Source: Mya arenaria (taxonomy: Eukaryota > Mollusca > Bivalvia > Myida > Myidae). From it: a stretch of DNA of 64,000 nt. The position numbers and the translations under genes are program-made. The DNA is taken from the NCBI RefSeq assembly GCF_026914265.1, contig NC_069135.1, positions 19,818,548 to 19,882,547 on the forward strand, in the 5' to 3' direction. Below, piece by piece: positions 36,048-48,983 of the stretch (its first letter is position 1; every line of letters starts with the position of its first letter). A model generated the notes under the pieces. That model did no database searches. It worked only from the letters and a program-made list of their open reading frames with translations, and was not told where the DNA came from.

Positions 36048-36277
36048 TTTGAAATAAAATATCAAAAGGTCAGGCAAAACACAGTTTAAACCAATGCGTG
36101 TTGGCAAAAAGGTAACAAAAGAAATAGCAGAAGTGGCTGGAACTTTTCCCGAACAAGCAGTTTTATCACAATATTCACTGTAAGATTATATTTATCAAAT
36201 TTCATTTAAATTAGTCCAATATGTGCATATAGCCATCTTAAAATGTTGCTATTTCGGATAGGAACGAAGTTGGTCCT

Positions 36278-37000
36278 TTAGCTTGCGCCCTCGGCAATTC
36301 TAACAAAAACCTCGTATGATGATGAACTTGAAGGTCTGAAATGTATATATAGTTTACTTATTAAGCATTAAATCTCTTTTGCATATACGTAGGTTCTGGT
36401 AGTGTTTTCAGTTAAGTCTGGCGGATCTGTGGTATTGTGGTAACACATTTGACTGTCAATCCGGGGGGGACGTTAAATGGAGGCCTGGTGTGACAGTGTT
36501 ATACAATTGCACGTTCAAGAACCACGGTAGTTCTAACCATCGTTAAATTCTTTTTCTCCCCTCCCCCTCCAACCCCCTCAAAAATAAAAAATAAATAATA
36601 AATAACATTCTTCTCGAAGCACTCGCCAAATGGGCAAGTCCCGACTGCAAGTATAAATATGCTTACATATACACACATCAGTAAAGATAATTATTTTGAA
36701 AGTTTACAGATTTATTGTTTTCGAATATCACTTACGCGTAACCAGGATTTGTCGTTTCGTTGGGGTTCCAAATTGGTACTAAAAAGAAAGGTATATATTT
36801 GTTGTGGACACACTTATATACTGTCGTATATAAACACTGCCTTGTTAATTTATAAAAGTGATATTAACTGGTTTTTGATAATAAGAATATGTTTAACTGT
36901 CATAATGGTAACATAGGGACGATAATCGTACATCTATAACAGATCCCTCACCTTAAAGGGACATTTTATGGGCTAATCTTCCCAATTATCATCATCATCA

Positions 37001-37078
<78 letters not shown>

Positions 37079-39955
37079 ATTATTATTATTATTATTAATT
37101 AAACTACATGCGGTAGTATGAATACCTGCTCGTGGATACGATGGTAGGGGATTGGCAGTTCGATGTGCCTTTCCATTATTTATCCTCCTTCGAATAAAAA
37201 CGATCGAAAGTATAAAAGCAATAAGACCAAAACCCGCTATTCCTCCTACGACGATACCAATACTTGCGTTCCTCAAACCTGAATAAACACATTTGAAAAC
37301 GTCAACTATCTTTAACAAAATGATGAATAAACGTCGATAAGAAAACCCTCAACAAGACTTTAAAAGTTGTTAATTTCATTGTAAATCACTAAGGTTTGAT
37401 GGCAAAGCAATTTTGTTGTGTGTGTGGTCGGTCTGTGGTGTTGGTTTTTATGTATGTGGTGTTGTTACGTTCATACCTCTAGTTCATGGTCGTTCGGCCT
37501 GGCCTCTTAACAGGGTTTATTTATCTATTTATTTTTTTAATTTTCGACTACAGTGCCAGTCCCTGTACTTTTCATCATATAATTGTGAAACTTAAAAAAT
37601 GAAAAAAAAACAAACATACACATGTAAATACTTAATTATTATGCAAAATATGTCATTGTTATACAAGTTTTATAGTGCATGAAATGAAATTGATCGAATT
37701 ATTTCCACAAAATCACCTTTTTTATGTTTTGGTGTAGTTGATGTGTCCAATAGTGTTGACCCCAAAGTTGTTTTCGAATTGGATAAAGTTTCTACATTTA
37801 TTATTGATGTTGTATTCTCTTCTGTTATATTTGAAGTGCTGGATTGTCCAGCAGTCGTTGAGATCGATGTTGTTGCTGTGGTGGTGGTGGTGGTGGTTGT
37901 GGTGGTGGAGGACGTCACCATTGGTGTAGATGTTGAATCTGTTGTTGTTGCTGTGGTGTTGGTCGTCAAAAGTGTTGATGTTAAATCCGTTGTTGTTGCT
38001 GCTGAAGTGGTCGTCGTCATTGGTGTAGATGTTGAATCTGTTGTTGTTCTTGTTGTGGTAGTGGTTGTGGTGGTCGGCGTCATTGGTGTAGATGTTGAAT
38101 CCATTGTTGTTGTTGCTTTGGTGGTGGTCGTCATAGCTGTCGATGTTGAATATATTGTTGAAGAGGCACCAGCACATGGATTTGTTTCAGGAGGACATGA
38201 GACTGTTACCCTACCATCCGGGGAGGATCCTGATGGATAGAAAATAATGCCCTATGCCTTGGTTTTCCGCTTACCGTTGCAAAAACTACAAATATTGGTT
38301 GAAAATTTATTCATATAACTTTTAACTTGAGTTTGTTTTTGCTTATGGCTCCGTGTGTCTTTTTGCATTGACATTTGTTGCATTGATCATAGTAATAATT
38401 TGGTATTTCTCTTTTGTTTCTCATTAGCACTTGAGTTCGTACTAGCAGTTCGTACTTCAGTGAAAGAAACAATTGGATATAACATACATGTGAATAATAT
38501 ATGATGGTGTTAAACGTTCTTTATAAGTTAACATTTTATTTCAACTATTAATTCTAACGGCATTGTTAAAGTGGTACCGGTCAATGATATTTCATACTCC
38601 GAAACCGTGGTATACGTACCAGCAAATCCAAGCCAAAACGAGCCTAAATCAGATGTCAGGCTGTTCTCTAGCTGAATGATAAGATACTGTTCGCTTGTTT
38701 GCAATGTTTTCGGCGAAGCTGTGTTATTTTGACAGTTCCAAATACCGATAATGATACCGTCGGGTCGTCTCACAATAAGTCTTTGTTGGCATTGACCCCA
38801 CCTTAAGATGTTTACATTTTTACTTATCATGAAGGTATCTAAATAGAACAATAAAACAGAACATTTTAACCAAGGTAAATATGACTGCCTTAACTCAATG
38901 AACTCATTGTTCGAACACAGAAACAGAATGCTGCTTTGCAAACAAAATACTTTCGATATTTGTTTTATATACGCGTATTCAAATGTTCATATACTAATGA
39001 ATGGTAACTATACTTGTTTTCCATCACAATCTGCCGCAGTGTTATAGAGAGTTTTGAGCCCATATCACACGTGTGGACAGAGCAAGTCAGAGTTTTTCCC
39101 GACGGGATCTTCTGACTGTTGTTGAAACCGGGACTTTGCAAATAAACATGCTGCCCTAAGCTCGTAGAGGTTATCGTTCCTGACATGCTGCTAAGAATAC
39201 CCGTCTCTAAAAATAAACAAAATGCCATCAAAAAATTAATAGCAGGTACGTCAGAGATAGTTCAGTCCCTGAAAAGTTTCAAAATCAAACATTGTGAACA
39301 GACATTTTTAATACAGTCAGTTTTATTATACGCATAAAAAATGATGATGTTAATGGGAAATTGAATTTATTTCCATCGAAATAATTCACCGCTATTGTTA
39401 CATTTGAAATGTGAAAATGTTGCACGTGCATCACTGTCAATAAACATTTCCAATTATTTTCATACCTAGATGTAGTTTGAAGGATCGCCATTTCAAGAAT
39501 GTATTTTTTAAAACATAACTAAACGTGGAGGATAAACTACATTTGACGTGTATGACCAAACTTACCAGGTATGCAATAGTAGTTTATATGCATGTAGTTT
39601 GGATAGTGATCAGGTACTCCAATACAATCTTGTGGCAGAACAACAGTAGCCATCACGTTGCAACTACGTCTACCATTGCATTTTTCTATATACTGAACTG
39701 CATTATTGGGGTGAATATTATATGACATTTGGCAGTCTTGTTCGGTTATGTTCGAACAACAAAGTTGAAACTGATTTTGGATACGAACGCTGTCCAAAGT
39801 GCAATTCAGTGCCGCTGCTTTGTAGGCGACGGTAAAAGTCTTTATTGCAATTACTTCCCCCGGTGGACACGAAGAAGACATAGAATTACTTGCTGGTGAG
39901 ATAACGCCGAAACAAGAAGCGGTGCTTTTGTATAAAGTACCAAGGGCAAAAGTCC
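36278..39955 (-). CDS. SUEL lectin - CUB-like - mucin stalk - TM receptor, copy 2
   Basis: Seven exons matching copy 1: 39955-39566, 39206-39009, 38838-38578, 38229-37717, 37278-37108, 36778-36736 and 36335-36278 (about 543 residues, N-terminus not found). The domain order is the same: SUEL (ends NYMHINYYCIP), split CUB-like domain (YLQSPGFN; GSFWLGFAG), Cys pair plus Thr-rich stalk, a TM helix with GFGLIAFILSIVFIRRR, and a short tail ending VRIAEGAS. Every length difference from copy 1 (+6, +6, -9, +117, +9, 0 and +6 bp) is a multiple of three. That pattern argues that both genes are under coding constraint. The stalk exon is 39 codons longer, by extra TTTTDSTSTPM-like repeats. The donor of exon 5 has changed from CAG-GTAG to CAT-GTAG and may be weaker; the exon 2 donor (GTTACC) is also weak. 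Confidence 0.82.
36410..36640 (+). mobile_element. SINE in the last intron of receptor copy 2 (shortened)
   Basis: The counterpart of 16275-16600, with the same head (TGTGGTATTGTGGTAACACA) and body (GGGACGTTAAATGGAGGCC). The segment between the anticodon-like region and the body, including the B box, is deleted. Confidence 0.65.
36983..37098. repeat. (ATC)n/(ATT)n microsatellite in a receptor intron (copy 2)
   Basis: ATC units followed by more than 30 ATT units, next to the transmembrane exon. About double the length of the copy 1 tract. Confidence 0.95.
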
Positions 39956-40414
39956 CTGAAAATATAATAACATATTTGCGTGCAAAGCCTGAAATGATTT
40001 CTTTCAAATTCATAGTTATCAGTTATGTCATCGAATGAAACTCCATACCTCGTTGCCTTCGTGTTAAAAATCGTTAGGACATATCTTATTTTATTGATCA
40101 ATAATTGGGTCAAACAACTTAATCCATAATAATTCGTTCGGTTCATGCATATAAGTAATGACTTCATTACAGGTTTATTTCATGAATTTGTCTTATACAT
40201 ACATCTTATTTTTTTGAGTTGCAAAGAACAAAAATAGTGTTGTTAATCATATTTAAGGAATAAATACAATGTACTGTTATGTGTAGTATTTACTATCAAA
40301 ATATTGACCTATTGATAGGCCACCCTCTTTAGAGCCTCAATTATTACGCAAGATATCATATTTGATTTTGTAGCAAATTGGATATTTTTAAACTATATGT
40401 ATTTCTTTAGAACT
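39956..40414. other. Upstream region of receptor copy 2
   Basis: Alignable to 19.36-19.8 kb. No first exon identified. Confidence 0.45.
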
Positions 40415-40752
40415 TGCGGTCAAGGAAACCTATGAAAGTGCAAGCACTTATTTCCAACGGGGTCCTTTGTTTTTGCTGAAGGGACAACACGCGGAAGAGA
40501 CAATGTTTGGATACAAGGAGTCCGGGTGCGATACCATAGCTCCTTTTCGAACAGAACCCTTGGTTCTTTTACGTGCTAGGTGTAAAGCATCGAACACGGG
40601 ATACAACTTTCCTATGTTAAACCAATACTTTTCCTAGCACTACCCTTTAATTGCTGAGCACTAGGCAAGGAAGCTACTTGTACCAACTTGTAATGTCTTT
40701 CGGAATGACGCGACCACAGATCGAATCCACGACCTCCCGCTCCGACGGCGGA
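40415..40752 (-). mobile_element. tRNA-derived SINE upstream of receptor copy 2
   Basis: On the minus strand it reads GGAGCGGGAGGTCGTGGATT then CGATC (B box), followed by GTCGCGTCATTCCGAAAGAC and TAGCTTCCTTGCCTAGTGCT. This head-to-body order is familiar from a bivalve SINE family. Copy 1 has only about 80 unrelated bases at the matching place, so this inserted after the X0/X1 split. Confidence 0.7.
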
Positions 40753-41309
40753 TTTTTAACATATCACAAACATCACTCGAACGACGTTTATTTTATTTTT
40801 TTCAAATATATTTCTTGTTTAAAATCACCGAGCCTAATGATCCCGAATTTGTCTTTGTCATCGCCGATATCTAAAAGGAATATCATTAATTTGACAACAC
40901 TGTAATGTACCCAAACTTCTTGAGATTTTCTTTTCAAAAATAAAGACCTAATGCAAATGTTATCATGTCACCGTACTCTTACAAAATTCATACGTTTAAA
41001 CGATAAGTCTGTAGAAACGCTGTATCACATTACAAACAGTTATTCATGTGTACTTGAATGAAACTGTATTTCATATTAACAATCTACATTTACCCGTCCT
41101 TCTTAAACCCTATAAAAAGGCTGATAATATTACTGCGTTTTATTCTGGATTGTTGTATTCAACTCTAGTGGATTTTCTGCAGACTACACGAAGGGCTAGC
41201 ATCAAATACAACTTCCCGGATCAAAATCAGTACTTATACATATAAACGTTAGTTATTTTAATGACGCAACATTCTGATGTCATGTAAATATCACGCAATA
41301 AATATGATG
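40753..41309. other. Distal 5' flank of receptor copy 2, part 1
   Basis: Non-coding, alignable to 19.84-20.33 kb. Confidence 0.45.
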
Positions 41310-41475
41310 TATTATGATAGGACGCTTTTCTGGTGAGATGTATCACTTCGAGTTCGGTGTGTAAACATGTAACCATCAAGACTTAAGGTTGAGAAGGCTA
41401 CATGTAAACACAACAAACGAGACGTGGTGCAGGTCACCAGAAAGGCATCCTGTCGTAGTATTCCATTTATTACAT
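41310..41475. mobile_element. Long imperfect palindrome (hairpin MITE-like), copy 2
   Basis: The same inverted pair as at 20337-20495 (GGACGCTTTTCTGGTGAG / CAGGTCACCAGAAAGGCATC). Both arms have changed a little but still pair. Confidence 0.65.
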
Positions 41476-43112
41476 ATCTGACTATTTCAATATGCCTCTC
41501 GAATGTCCAAATATTGAATGGCTTGCGCGTATGAATGTGTTACGTACTTTTGTGTATTGAAATCAAGGGAGGCTTCTCCAGCGAAACGAAGTAAGATGTT
41601 ACAGAATTCACATAATTGAGCAAAATAAGAAGAAAATGTTTTATATCCATGCAAAATAAAAGAATTACTAATACAAAAACAATTACTAAATGTCAAAGCA
41701 CAAACACAAAACAAAACATGAACGGTACTTTTTACGATTATACAATAATTGTCATTCCATGAAGACGTAACGCGGCCATTTTAACAAAGAGAATGTTCGT
41801 GGGGTTTTTGACGAGCATTATAATAATTTTTGCAACATGATTAAAACTCTGGGCCTTGCGGCAGATGGCTTAAAACATAAACAATATATTTTCTAATTGT
41901 TTCCATCTCATATTAAAGGAATTTTCATTATAGCTAACGTATCATAAAATTATTTCACAGTCATACGTTCCTTTGCTTGGCAACAACTCATAAAACGTAA
42001 TAGATGCAACTCCGTTGAATGAGTTAGTGAACGGATTCTGTATTCACCCCGAAGTATTTGAATCATACGGAATAGACAATGTTAATTAACAAAGGTCATA
42101 CAACCTCAAAACATCAAAAGTATATGTATACAGGTTGGCACTATTTGGAAGGATATTCAGTACATAGTTGTATTGGAATTCACGAAGTTTCGTTAGCAAT
42201 TAACAATAATTTTATTTATATAATATCAATTATAATAAGACGTTGTTTTTCAAGCATAAACAACCGTACAGCTACTTTAATTTTTACGGAATCGAGAATA
42301 ATTGAAACAGAGATATACAAATGTCCGTTTCGACGTCAGAAAATCTATAATATTTAAGCTTAATTTCACAGAGAAGTATTCTTTAATTTTGTTTAAATTC
42401 TTGTATAAGCCGGAAATACATTTTGTTTGGTAAAAAAGATAACAATAAAATAAACAGTTAATGTTCTACATACCATGGACAATATGAAAAGCCAGTAATT
42501 GCACGAAAAAAATCATTTCAATGTCAATATATATACTATAACTACATGCACAAGTTCCATGCACAAGTGGTATAAATCTTCTGGGAAAAAATGAATTTCA
42601 GAATAAGGAATCCGGATTCTTTGACAAAGAACTATTTAAAGGTCCGTGATTCACGTGTGAAAAACGATAGTCTGTTTTTAAACTGTCCATTTCATTATAT
42701 AATTCTAATTGCTAAATGCCTCCACCGTCTACTTAAAATGTTTATGGTAATAAAATAGACAAATCATTAGTGGTTTTTCACAGACAATTAGGTTAAAGGT
42801 TCTTAAACGTATATTGTATTAAATTCTTTTGATGAATACAAGTGTGAGAGTGTCAAATATCGGGAAGCGTTGGGGTATTTTTAGTATGACATTGCATTCC
42901 TTTTATTGGATATCCTAAATGACGTTCTGGTTTGTATAAATTTTCCCATACGAGTTGAACCTTATTGAATAATGATATCGGTTGAATGAACCAAAGGCTA
43001 TGCCAAAATTCAATATATAAATCTGAACAGTATAAGCCAATGAATATCTGTTAATATTCACTTATCAATTTAAAGAAGTCAACTGGGTATATAAATGAAT
43101 CTGAATACATGA
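41476..43112. other. End of X1 and unassigned DNA
   Basis: Up to about 42255 it is alignable to 20.5-21.28 kb. Beyond that I see no gene and no match elsewhere in the window. Confidence 0.45.
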
Positions 43113-43593
43113 CAGTGTGTGTATACCACGTGTTAAATTACGCCATATATGCAACGTCGGATGGCAACATTTTGCTTAAAATAAAGACTTTAATCAAAGA
43201 TAACTTTTCTTTTACCATTTTAAATAAAACAAAGGGCAGTCTAAGCCGCTTAAAGAGTCCCGCCTTCGTTTTATAACCGAAGTTTTATAGGGTGATTAGT
43301 TTCATCAAACACTTCGACAAACCTGTTTCCAAAATGATGTTTTGACCGTTCTCCGTCAGACGGCCGTATTGTGAAAAGGTTTGTCGAAGTGTTTTCAGAA
43401 ACTAAACCCTCAATCAATTTCTGGTGAAAGACCGAAGGCGGATCTCCGTAAGCGATGTAGACTGCGCTATGTGTCATTTAAAAAGGTGAAGAAATATCAA
43501 AGTTATCTTTGTTTAAACTATGCATTTGAAGCAAAACATTGCCTTCCGACGTAGCAGTTATGGCGCAATTTATCACGTGGTATACACACCCTG
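43113..43593. mobile_element. Fold-back MITE, complete copy (X1/Y2 junction)
   Basis: Starts CAGTGTGTGTATACCACGTG and ends CACGTGGTATACACACCCTG. The outer 150 bp or so on each side are inverted copies of each other. ATGA flanks both ends (43109-43112 and 43594-43597), a likely target duplication. No transposase remains. Confidence 0.75.
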
Positions 43594-45230
43594 ATGATAA
43601 GATGATGAGTAAATTGAGAAAAATACAAGTGTATTCCGAGAACAGAAAGATGAAAAAATGGACTGATTTTGAAATAGAAAAGAACTGAAGTTTTATTGTT
43701 GTTGTTATAGAAGTAAGAACTTTAAATAGCATTTCAGTAAGATTTAAAAGTTGTTTTTTCGTCATTGAAAATTACATAATCTGACTTCATATTTGGGTGC
43801 ACCATCTCGCATTACAACATGTTTTTAGAACAAAAAACACGAACAAATATAAAACTATACAAATTTGTCATCTTGAGTATGAGGTGCAGAATGAACGTCT
43901 GACAATTCTCGCGATAATGGTGTTGCTTTTTATCATTCTTTTTTAAGTCTGCTTAATAAAATAGTAATATAAACAGAAATTCTACATATGGTCTATGAAA
44001 TTTTGGAACATCCCTCGTATATTCGTTTACATCAATGCAGATTTTACACTAACTCTCACTGGAAAAAAGGCGAAATTTTAGCAAACAGATATCGCGTTTT
44101 TTCTTGGACATTTTCAAAAGACGCGGGGAGGGGTCACGATGGCCCTAATAGATATCTGTAGAAAACCCAAGTAAACATGATAAATATTCGTCGATGGCTG
44201 TCTAGACCAATAAGAGACTGTGTTTTATATGGCATATAGTAATATAGTAATACACTAATATTGTACTAATAAAATATTGGCTACCATTCCGCAGAACGAT
44301 AAAAAAAAATAGAAGAAGAAATAAGAAAAAATGATTCGATCTTGCATTGTCATTGTACACGTTATTCGCCATAAATAACTAGCATATGTACTTATTTGTG
44401 GAACATTAAGACTCTCATGTTACATAATACAGTATTAAGACGAAGCAGAACTAAAAGAAGAAGAAAAAGATTTCGGTTAGCCAGGGCCCGTATTCACAAA
44501 AACATCTTAGTTTGATACATTTACAATTCCATTCATTAAGAAGTTGTGGAATTTCTAAGTTGGGTTGAAGGGAACAGTACAAATTATCTAATAAATACAA
44601 TACAATTCAAGTAAAAAAAAATCAGGTAATTCCTTGTTAAGGTGTTGCCAATTTTACGAACAAGTTATAACCTTGCATGACACTAAATGTTATAGTCGAG
44701 AATATTGAAGTATTGAGTTACATTTGTAGTAAGCAAACATACCGACGATTATAAACATAGACCATAGACAAAAGGTTATTATGGCTCCGAACATCACCTG
44801 AACATTATCTAACCTGATTCGCAAATAAGAGACATATTAATGAATGTGCCTTTATTCATTCTGCATTATAAATGAATATCTGGAAAACTGTGAGGTTGAG
44901 TTCTTTTAAACTACAAAAACTCCAATAACCTCTATGTTTCACTGATCGTTGGGAGGCGGTTACTTCAACATTTATCAATAAAGATATTTAGATGTTTGTG
45001 AAGTATTTCTTTGTTGTTTTGAGAAATTGTGCGTCTATCGTTAAGTGTGTGCCCATCCGTGATAGTGTGCCTCTTTACAGGTTATCTTTTATTTACAAAA
45101 AATAAAACACAGTAATTGTATTTTATATAAAAGCCATTTTCTCAAGGTCAAACAAAAATTCAATTTTCAATTTTTGAAAATATCTAATCTAAGGATAAAA
45201 CATACTGTTTTCTGCCACCACAGGTTCACA
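43594..45230. other. Unassigned DNA before the Y2 MCO remnant
   Basis: No gene seen. Around 44485-44515 it carries GGGCCCGTATTCACAAAAAC, a string common in animal interspersed repeats. The rest is unremarkable AT-rich sequence. Confidence 0.4.
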
Positions 45231-45399
45231 TGCATGTCTGTCGCCCGCTTCAGTTGATGAATCTGAACGTTCTAAGGTATGTACAGTTGTTACAATGTTA
45301 AGGCTCGATGTCTGTTCCGTTGATATATTTACTTTATGTAATTTGTCTACTGAACTACGGCGCTTCAATTTTACAATCTGTTATTCCAATTGGTGACTG

Positions 45400-47068
45400 A
45401 GGTATATCTGTTCAGTAGAAGACCCATGCCTTTTAATGTATGTGTAGCCTTATGACAATGCACAAACAAATCGACTGGAGTGTCGGCTATTATACACACA
45501 GCAGCGTACGAACCCCGATGTATAACGACGGTAACCTTAGTCAGAGATATATCAGGATAATGTCAGGGATCGTATGAGAAGAAGAAGAGTGTTTCCCATT
45601 TGAAGTCATTGCAATTACTTTAAACTTTACAATCTTCATACATAGATAGATACATTTATCCTACTATTTTAATGACCTGAAATGAACATGATGAATGTCC
45701 GTGTATGTGAATGGGGTATGCTCCGGGCACTCATTGCCATGGCTAGTGAATACAAATTGGTTTGTTTGTCCTCCGTCCTTTGACATTGTACTCGCGCAAT
45801 GACAGATCTTTTCTGCATCACATCGCTTCCTCAGCACTACAGCACTATAGATATTGTTCACCTTCTGATTTTATTAATAATGAAACTGTCTGCAAAATGA
45901 CAGCATAAACATTTGCTGATGCATTCCGGGCCGGCTGGGAGCACCAGGAAAAAGCAAAGTTTAGAAAACACTCTTAAATTTCAGTATGATCTTGACAATA
46001 ATCAGGGATGACATTCTTCCTCTTAATGTCATTAAAGGTGATTGCGATTTCTCAGCAAACTTCGTCGATCGGATTTCGTTGCATTAAGTAGCTAAGGCAG
46101 TATGGTCATCCCTTTCAAGAGTTCCAGTAATTGTCAATTTCTTAATCTGTCTTAAAAATAATATATGTCATCGTTCAATAGAATAAAAGCATCAGCTCTT
46201 ATAAGTTTAGTATCTGAAGCGTCCGATTAAACTAGAGTGATAAGATGTCCGTCGATCGAAATTGAAATGGAAATGATATTCCTCCTCCAATTTTCTTGAA
46301 CTTGTATTCAATATTTTGTTTCATCTCGAAAAAATGTGAAACGGAGTGTTGTTATGTGTCCCGTCATCTTTTAACGATCTACCTCTTCCGTTCATTGGCA
46401 CAGAGTACATCTCCAGGTTTGTAAAGAAGGTATTACCGAAAGGCCCAAACTCGATTCCTGTGTTGTCAGTCATTTTGGTAACCACGGATATTTCCTACCA
46501 AATGCAGATCCTCACTCCATGCGTGATTGTATTCAGTCAAACTCAGAATGCGCTCTTGCTTCTCATTTGCGATATAAGTTAGGTTTCGGCATTATTAACA
46601 ATGAAATCGTTCTGGCAAATCGGACATTGGGTAACAAATCTAGAAACATCAATCCACAGTGGCCTTCTCATATTAAATGCATGTCAGTCTTGTAATATTG
46701 TCGTTAAAAGGTTTATTTGTCGCACAAGATTTGATCCTCTATCCTCCGTAGACATCTAGAGTTTGACTCGACATTTGCCTGTTAATCGTAATGATATGGC
46801 ATGAAATGTGGTACCCAAATGCAAATACAAAGTATATTGAAACGGTTGCTGCTTCCGGGTCCAATACATTCACATTGTATACAAAGATATTTCCGTCAAG
46901 TAGGTAAACAAGCTTGTCTTTTTGATATACCATTGACCGCTTATAGTTAACATCCATTGAAAACTCACATATACAATTTGTTCTTTGGCATTTTTCTCGT
47001 TCCATACCAGTCCTAGTTTCGATAACCAACATCACCGCTTTTCCAATATGGTACCGATTCATTGTCAT
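45400..47068 (-). pseudogene. Diverged MCO paralogue, decayed (Y2)
   Basis: Separate pieces in MCO order on the minus strand. At about 46740-47068 is the N-terminal region (ICEFSMDVNYKRSM, KLVYLLDGN, HIITINRQM). At about 46480-46560 is LTEYNHAWSEDLHL, matching LITEYNHEWEADLQL of the intact gene. At about 45660-45800 is the third copper block (YPIHIHGH) in a shifted frame, and at about 45430-45480 the fourth (VHCHKATHTLKGMGLLL). The first and second copper blocks were not found, and the pieces do not share one frame. It is more diverged from the 4.1-6.4 kb gene than the 50.5 kb copy is, so it descends from a different, older MCO. An MS-I left flank lies just upstream. Confidence 0.75.
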
Positions 47069-47129
47069 AAAGTGAAATAAACACGCTTAAAATGATATTT
47101 AATGAATTGCAATCTAATTTCAATGATAA

Positions 47130-47425
47130 AACATAATGTTGGATGTTACTTCATCGCGCATTTTTAAAGTTTTAACTATTCACGCAACTCTACAACGACT
47201 TAAATTCGATAATCTGCTTCGTTTGCCTCCCTTGGATTTTTTTTAATGTAAGAGACAAGTTTGCATTGCACGGTGTGTGGACTTGATCTCAAAATAAATG
47301 TTGAAACTCTATACAAGTAAGCCAAAAAAGCGTGTCACTAGGAGTTAAATTTATAGGTAATCTCAAGTGTTAAGATATTTGAGAGGCCGTGAAACAGTAA
47401 TTGTTCATGTATGCAAGAGCAACCT
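47130..47425. repeat. Left flank of the Y2 22-bp array
   Basis: Matches 9041-9344 and 61990-62284 (CTTCATCGCGCATTTTTAAA; AGATATTTGAGAGGCCGTGA). Confidence 0.7.
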
Positions 47426-47870
47426 AATGTGCACTTCGGCATTCTGGAACGTGCACAACGGTATACAAGTTCGGGCACAACGGCATTTCGGTACGTGCAC
47501 TAGGGCATTAAATAACGTGCACAACGGCATTCTGGTACGTGCACTAGGGCATTTAAGAACGTGCACAAAGGCATTCGGGTACGTTCACAACTGCATTTCG
47601 GTACGTGCACAACGGAATTCAAGTTCAGACACAACGGCATTTCGGTACGTGCACTAGGGCATAAAAGAACGTGCACAACGGCATTCGGGTACGTGCAAAA
47701 CGACATTCAAATTCGGGCACAACGGCATTTCGGTACGTGCACAACGACATTCAAATTCGGGCACAACGGCATTTCGGTACGTGCACTAGGGCATTTAAGA
47801 ACGTGCACAGCGGCATTCGGGTACATGTAGAACTGCATTGAAGTACGTGCACTCAGCCAATCAGATACGT
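47426..47870. repeat. MS-I' minisatellite, short array (Y2)
   Basis: About 20 units of a private subtype: CGGCATTTCGGTACGTGCAC alternating with AGGGCATTTAAGAACGTGCA and CATTCAAATTCGGGCACAAC. Confidence 0.88.
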
Positions 47871-48739
47871 GCGCAGTCTTAATTTGAATGCAACCGGTCT
47901 TAGAATTTAACCTACATTTACCGCCAATGAAATTGCAGATTGGCAATCATTAAGTACTAGACTTAATCATTAAGATTTTCAACTTTTGCGGATGTCAGAA
48001 ATTGCGTTGACAATGTGTCAGCCAATGAGGTTGTTTTCTAAGTCAGTTAGATTACCTGAATTAACCTCAATAATTGAGATGAGGTCCTTCGCTACGTTCA
48101 AACCACCCATTCTTAATCATTAACATTTTAATTAATTTCATTTAACTATTACATTGAAAGGAATTAAAATGCCACACTTACTCGCTCCATAACAACACGT
48201 ACACATGGCGTTCCGCAACCTATCGAATAAAGAATAAGAGAAAGAGTTCACGATGCAATGATTCCGAAAGTACCAAATTAAAAATAAATGAACCGTAAAC
48301 AATGTTAATACTTGTAAGTTCGATGTCAAACCGATTAAATAGAAGGATTGTCGCGTTTGATCTTCAACCTACCATATACACATATTGGTGTCACGTTTGT
48401 TCCAGTGCAGATAGCGGATTTATGTATCACTAGCGGACTCGGGCGAGGACACACACGACCCCACCACCCAGCTGAGCCAAGTGAAGTTTTGGTATCATAC
48501 TCAGAATTGTAGAGGTGTTATGCATAAATTAAGACCAAACACAACATTAAGTGGTCCCGCTCTAATGTCAAATCCAGGATCCACTCGTGTAAATCCCTTT
48601 TACACCGAGGCCACAGTTAATAAAGAGTTTGTTTGGCTTTATCCGACCGACTAATAAAACCCCCAACCCGTAAATTTGTTTAGCCTTAAAACATATTTTC
48701 GTTTTCACTACAAATTTAAGAACGACCAAAATGAAAAAA
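47871..48739. other. Y2 spacer, no gene
   Basis: Close counterpart of 26660-27530. Non-coding in both. Confidence 0.5.
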
Positions 48740-48947
48740 ATCTACACTCTTAAAATCTTGGTAGGAAAACCAACAATTCATGAATTGTGTCCTGTATCAT
48801 CTTGTGTATATACAATAATTAATATATTTCTATTTCATATAGCTCATCTCATTCAGTAAAAATTCATCTTATTTAACAAAACAAACACAAAAACGAGTTT
48901 CAGAGTGTGTTTTTGTCGCGCGCGAGCACGCGCTCACGTGTGTGTGT

Positions 48948-48983
<36 letters not shown>

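Noticed and set aside
44480-44520. GGGCCCGTATTCACAAAAAC as a separate transposon
   Set aside because: Only a short fragment is visible; ends and family cannot be supported.
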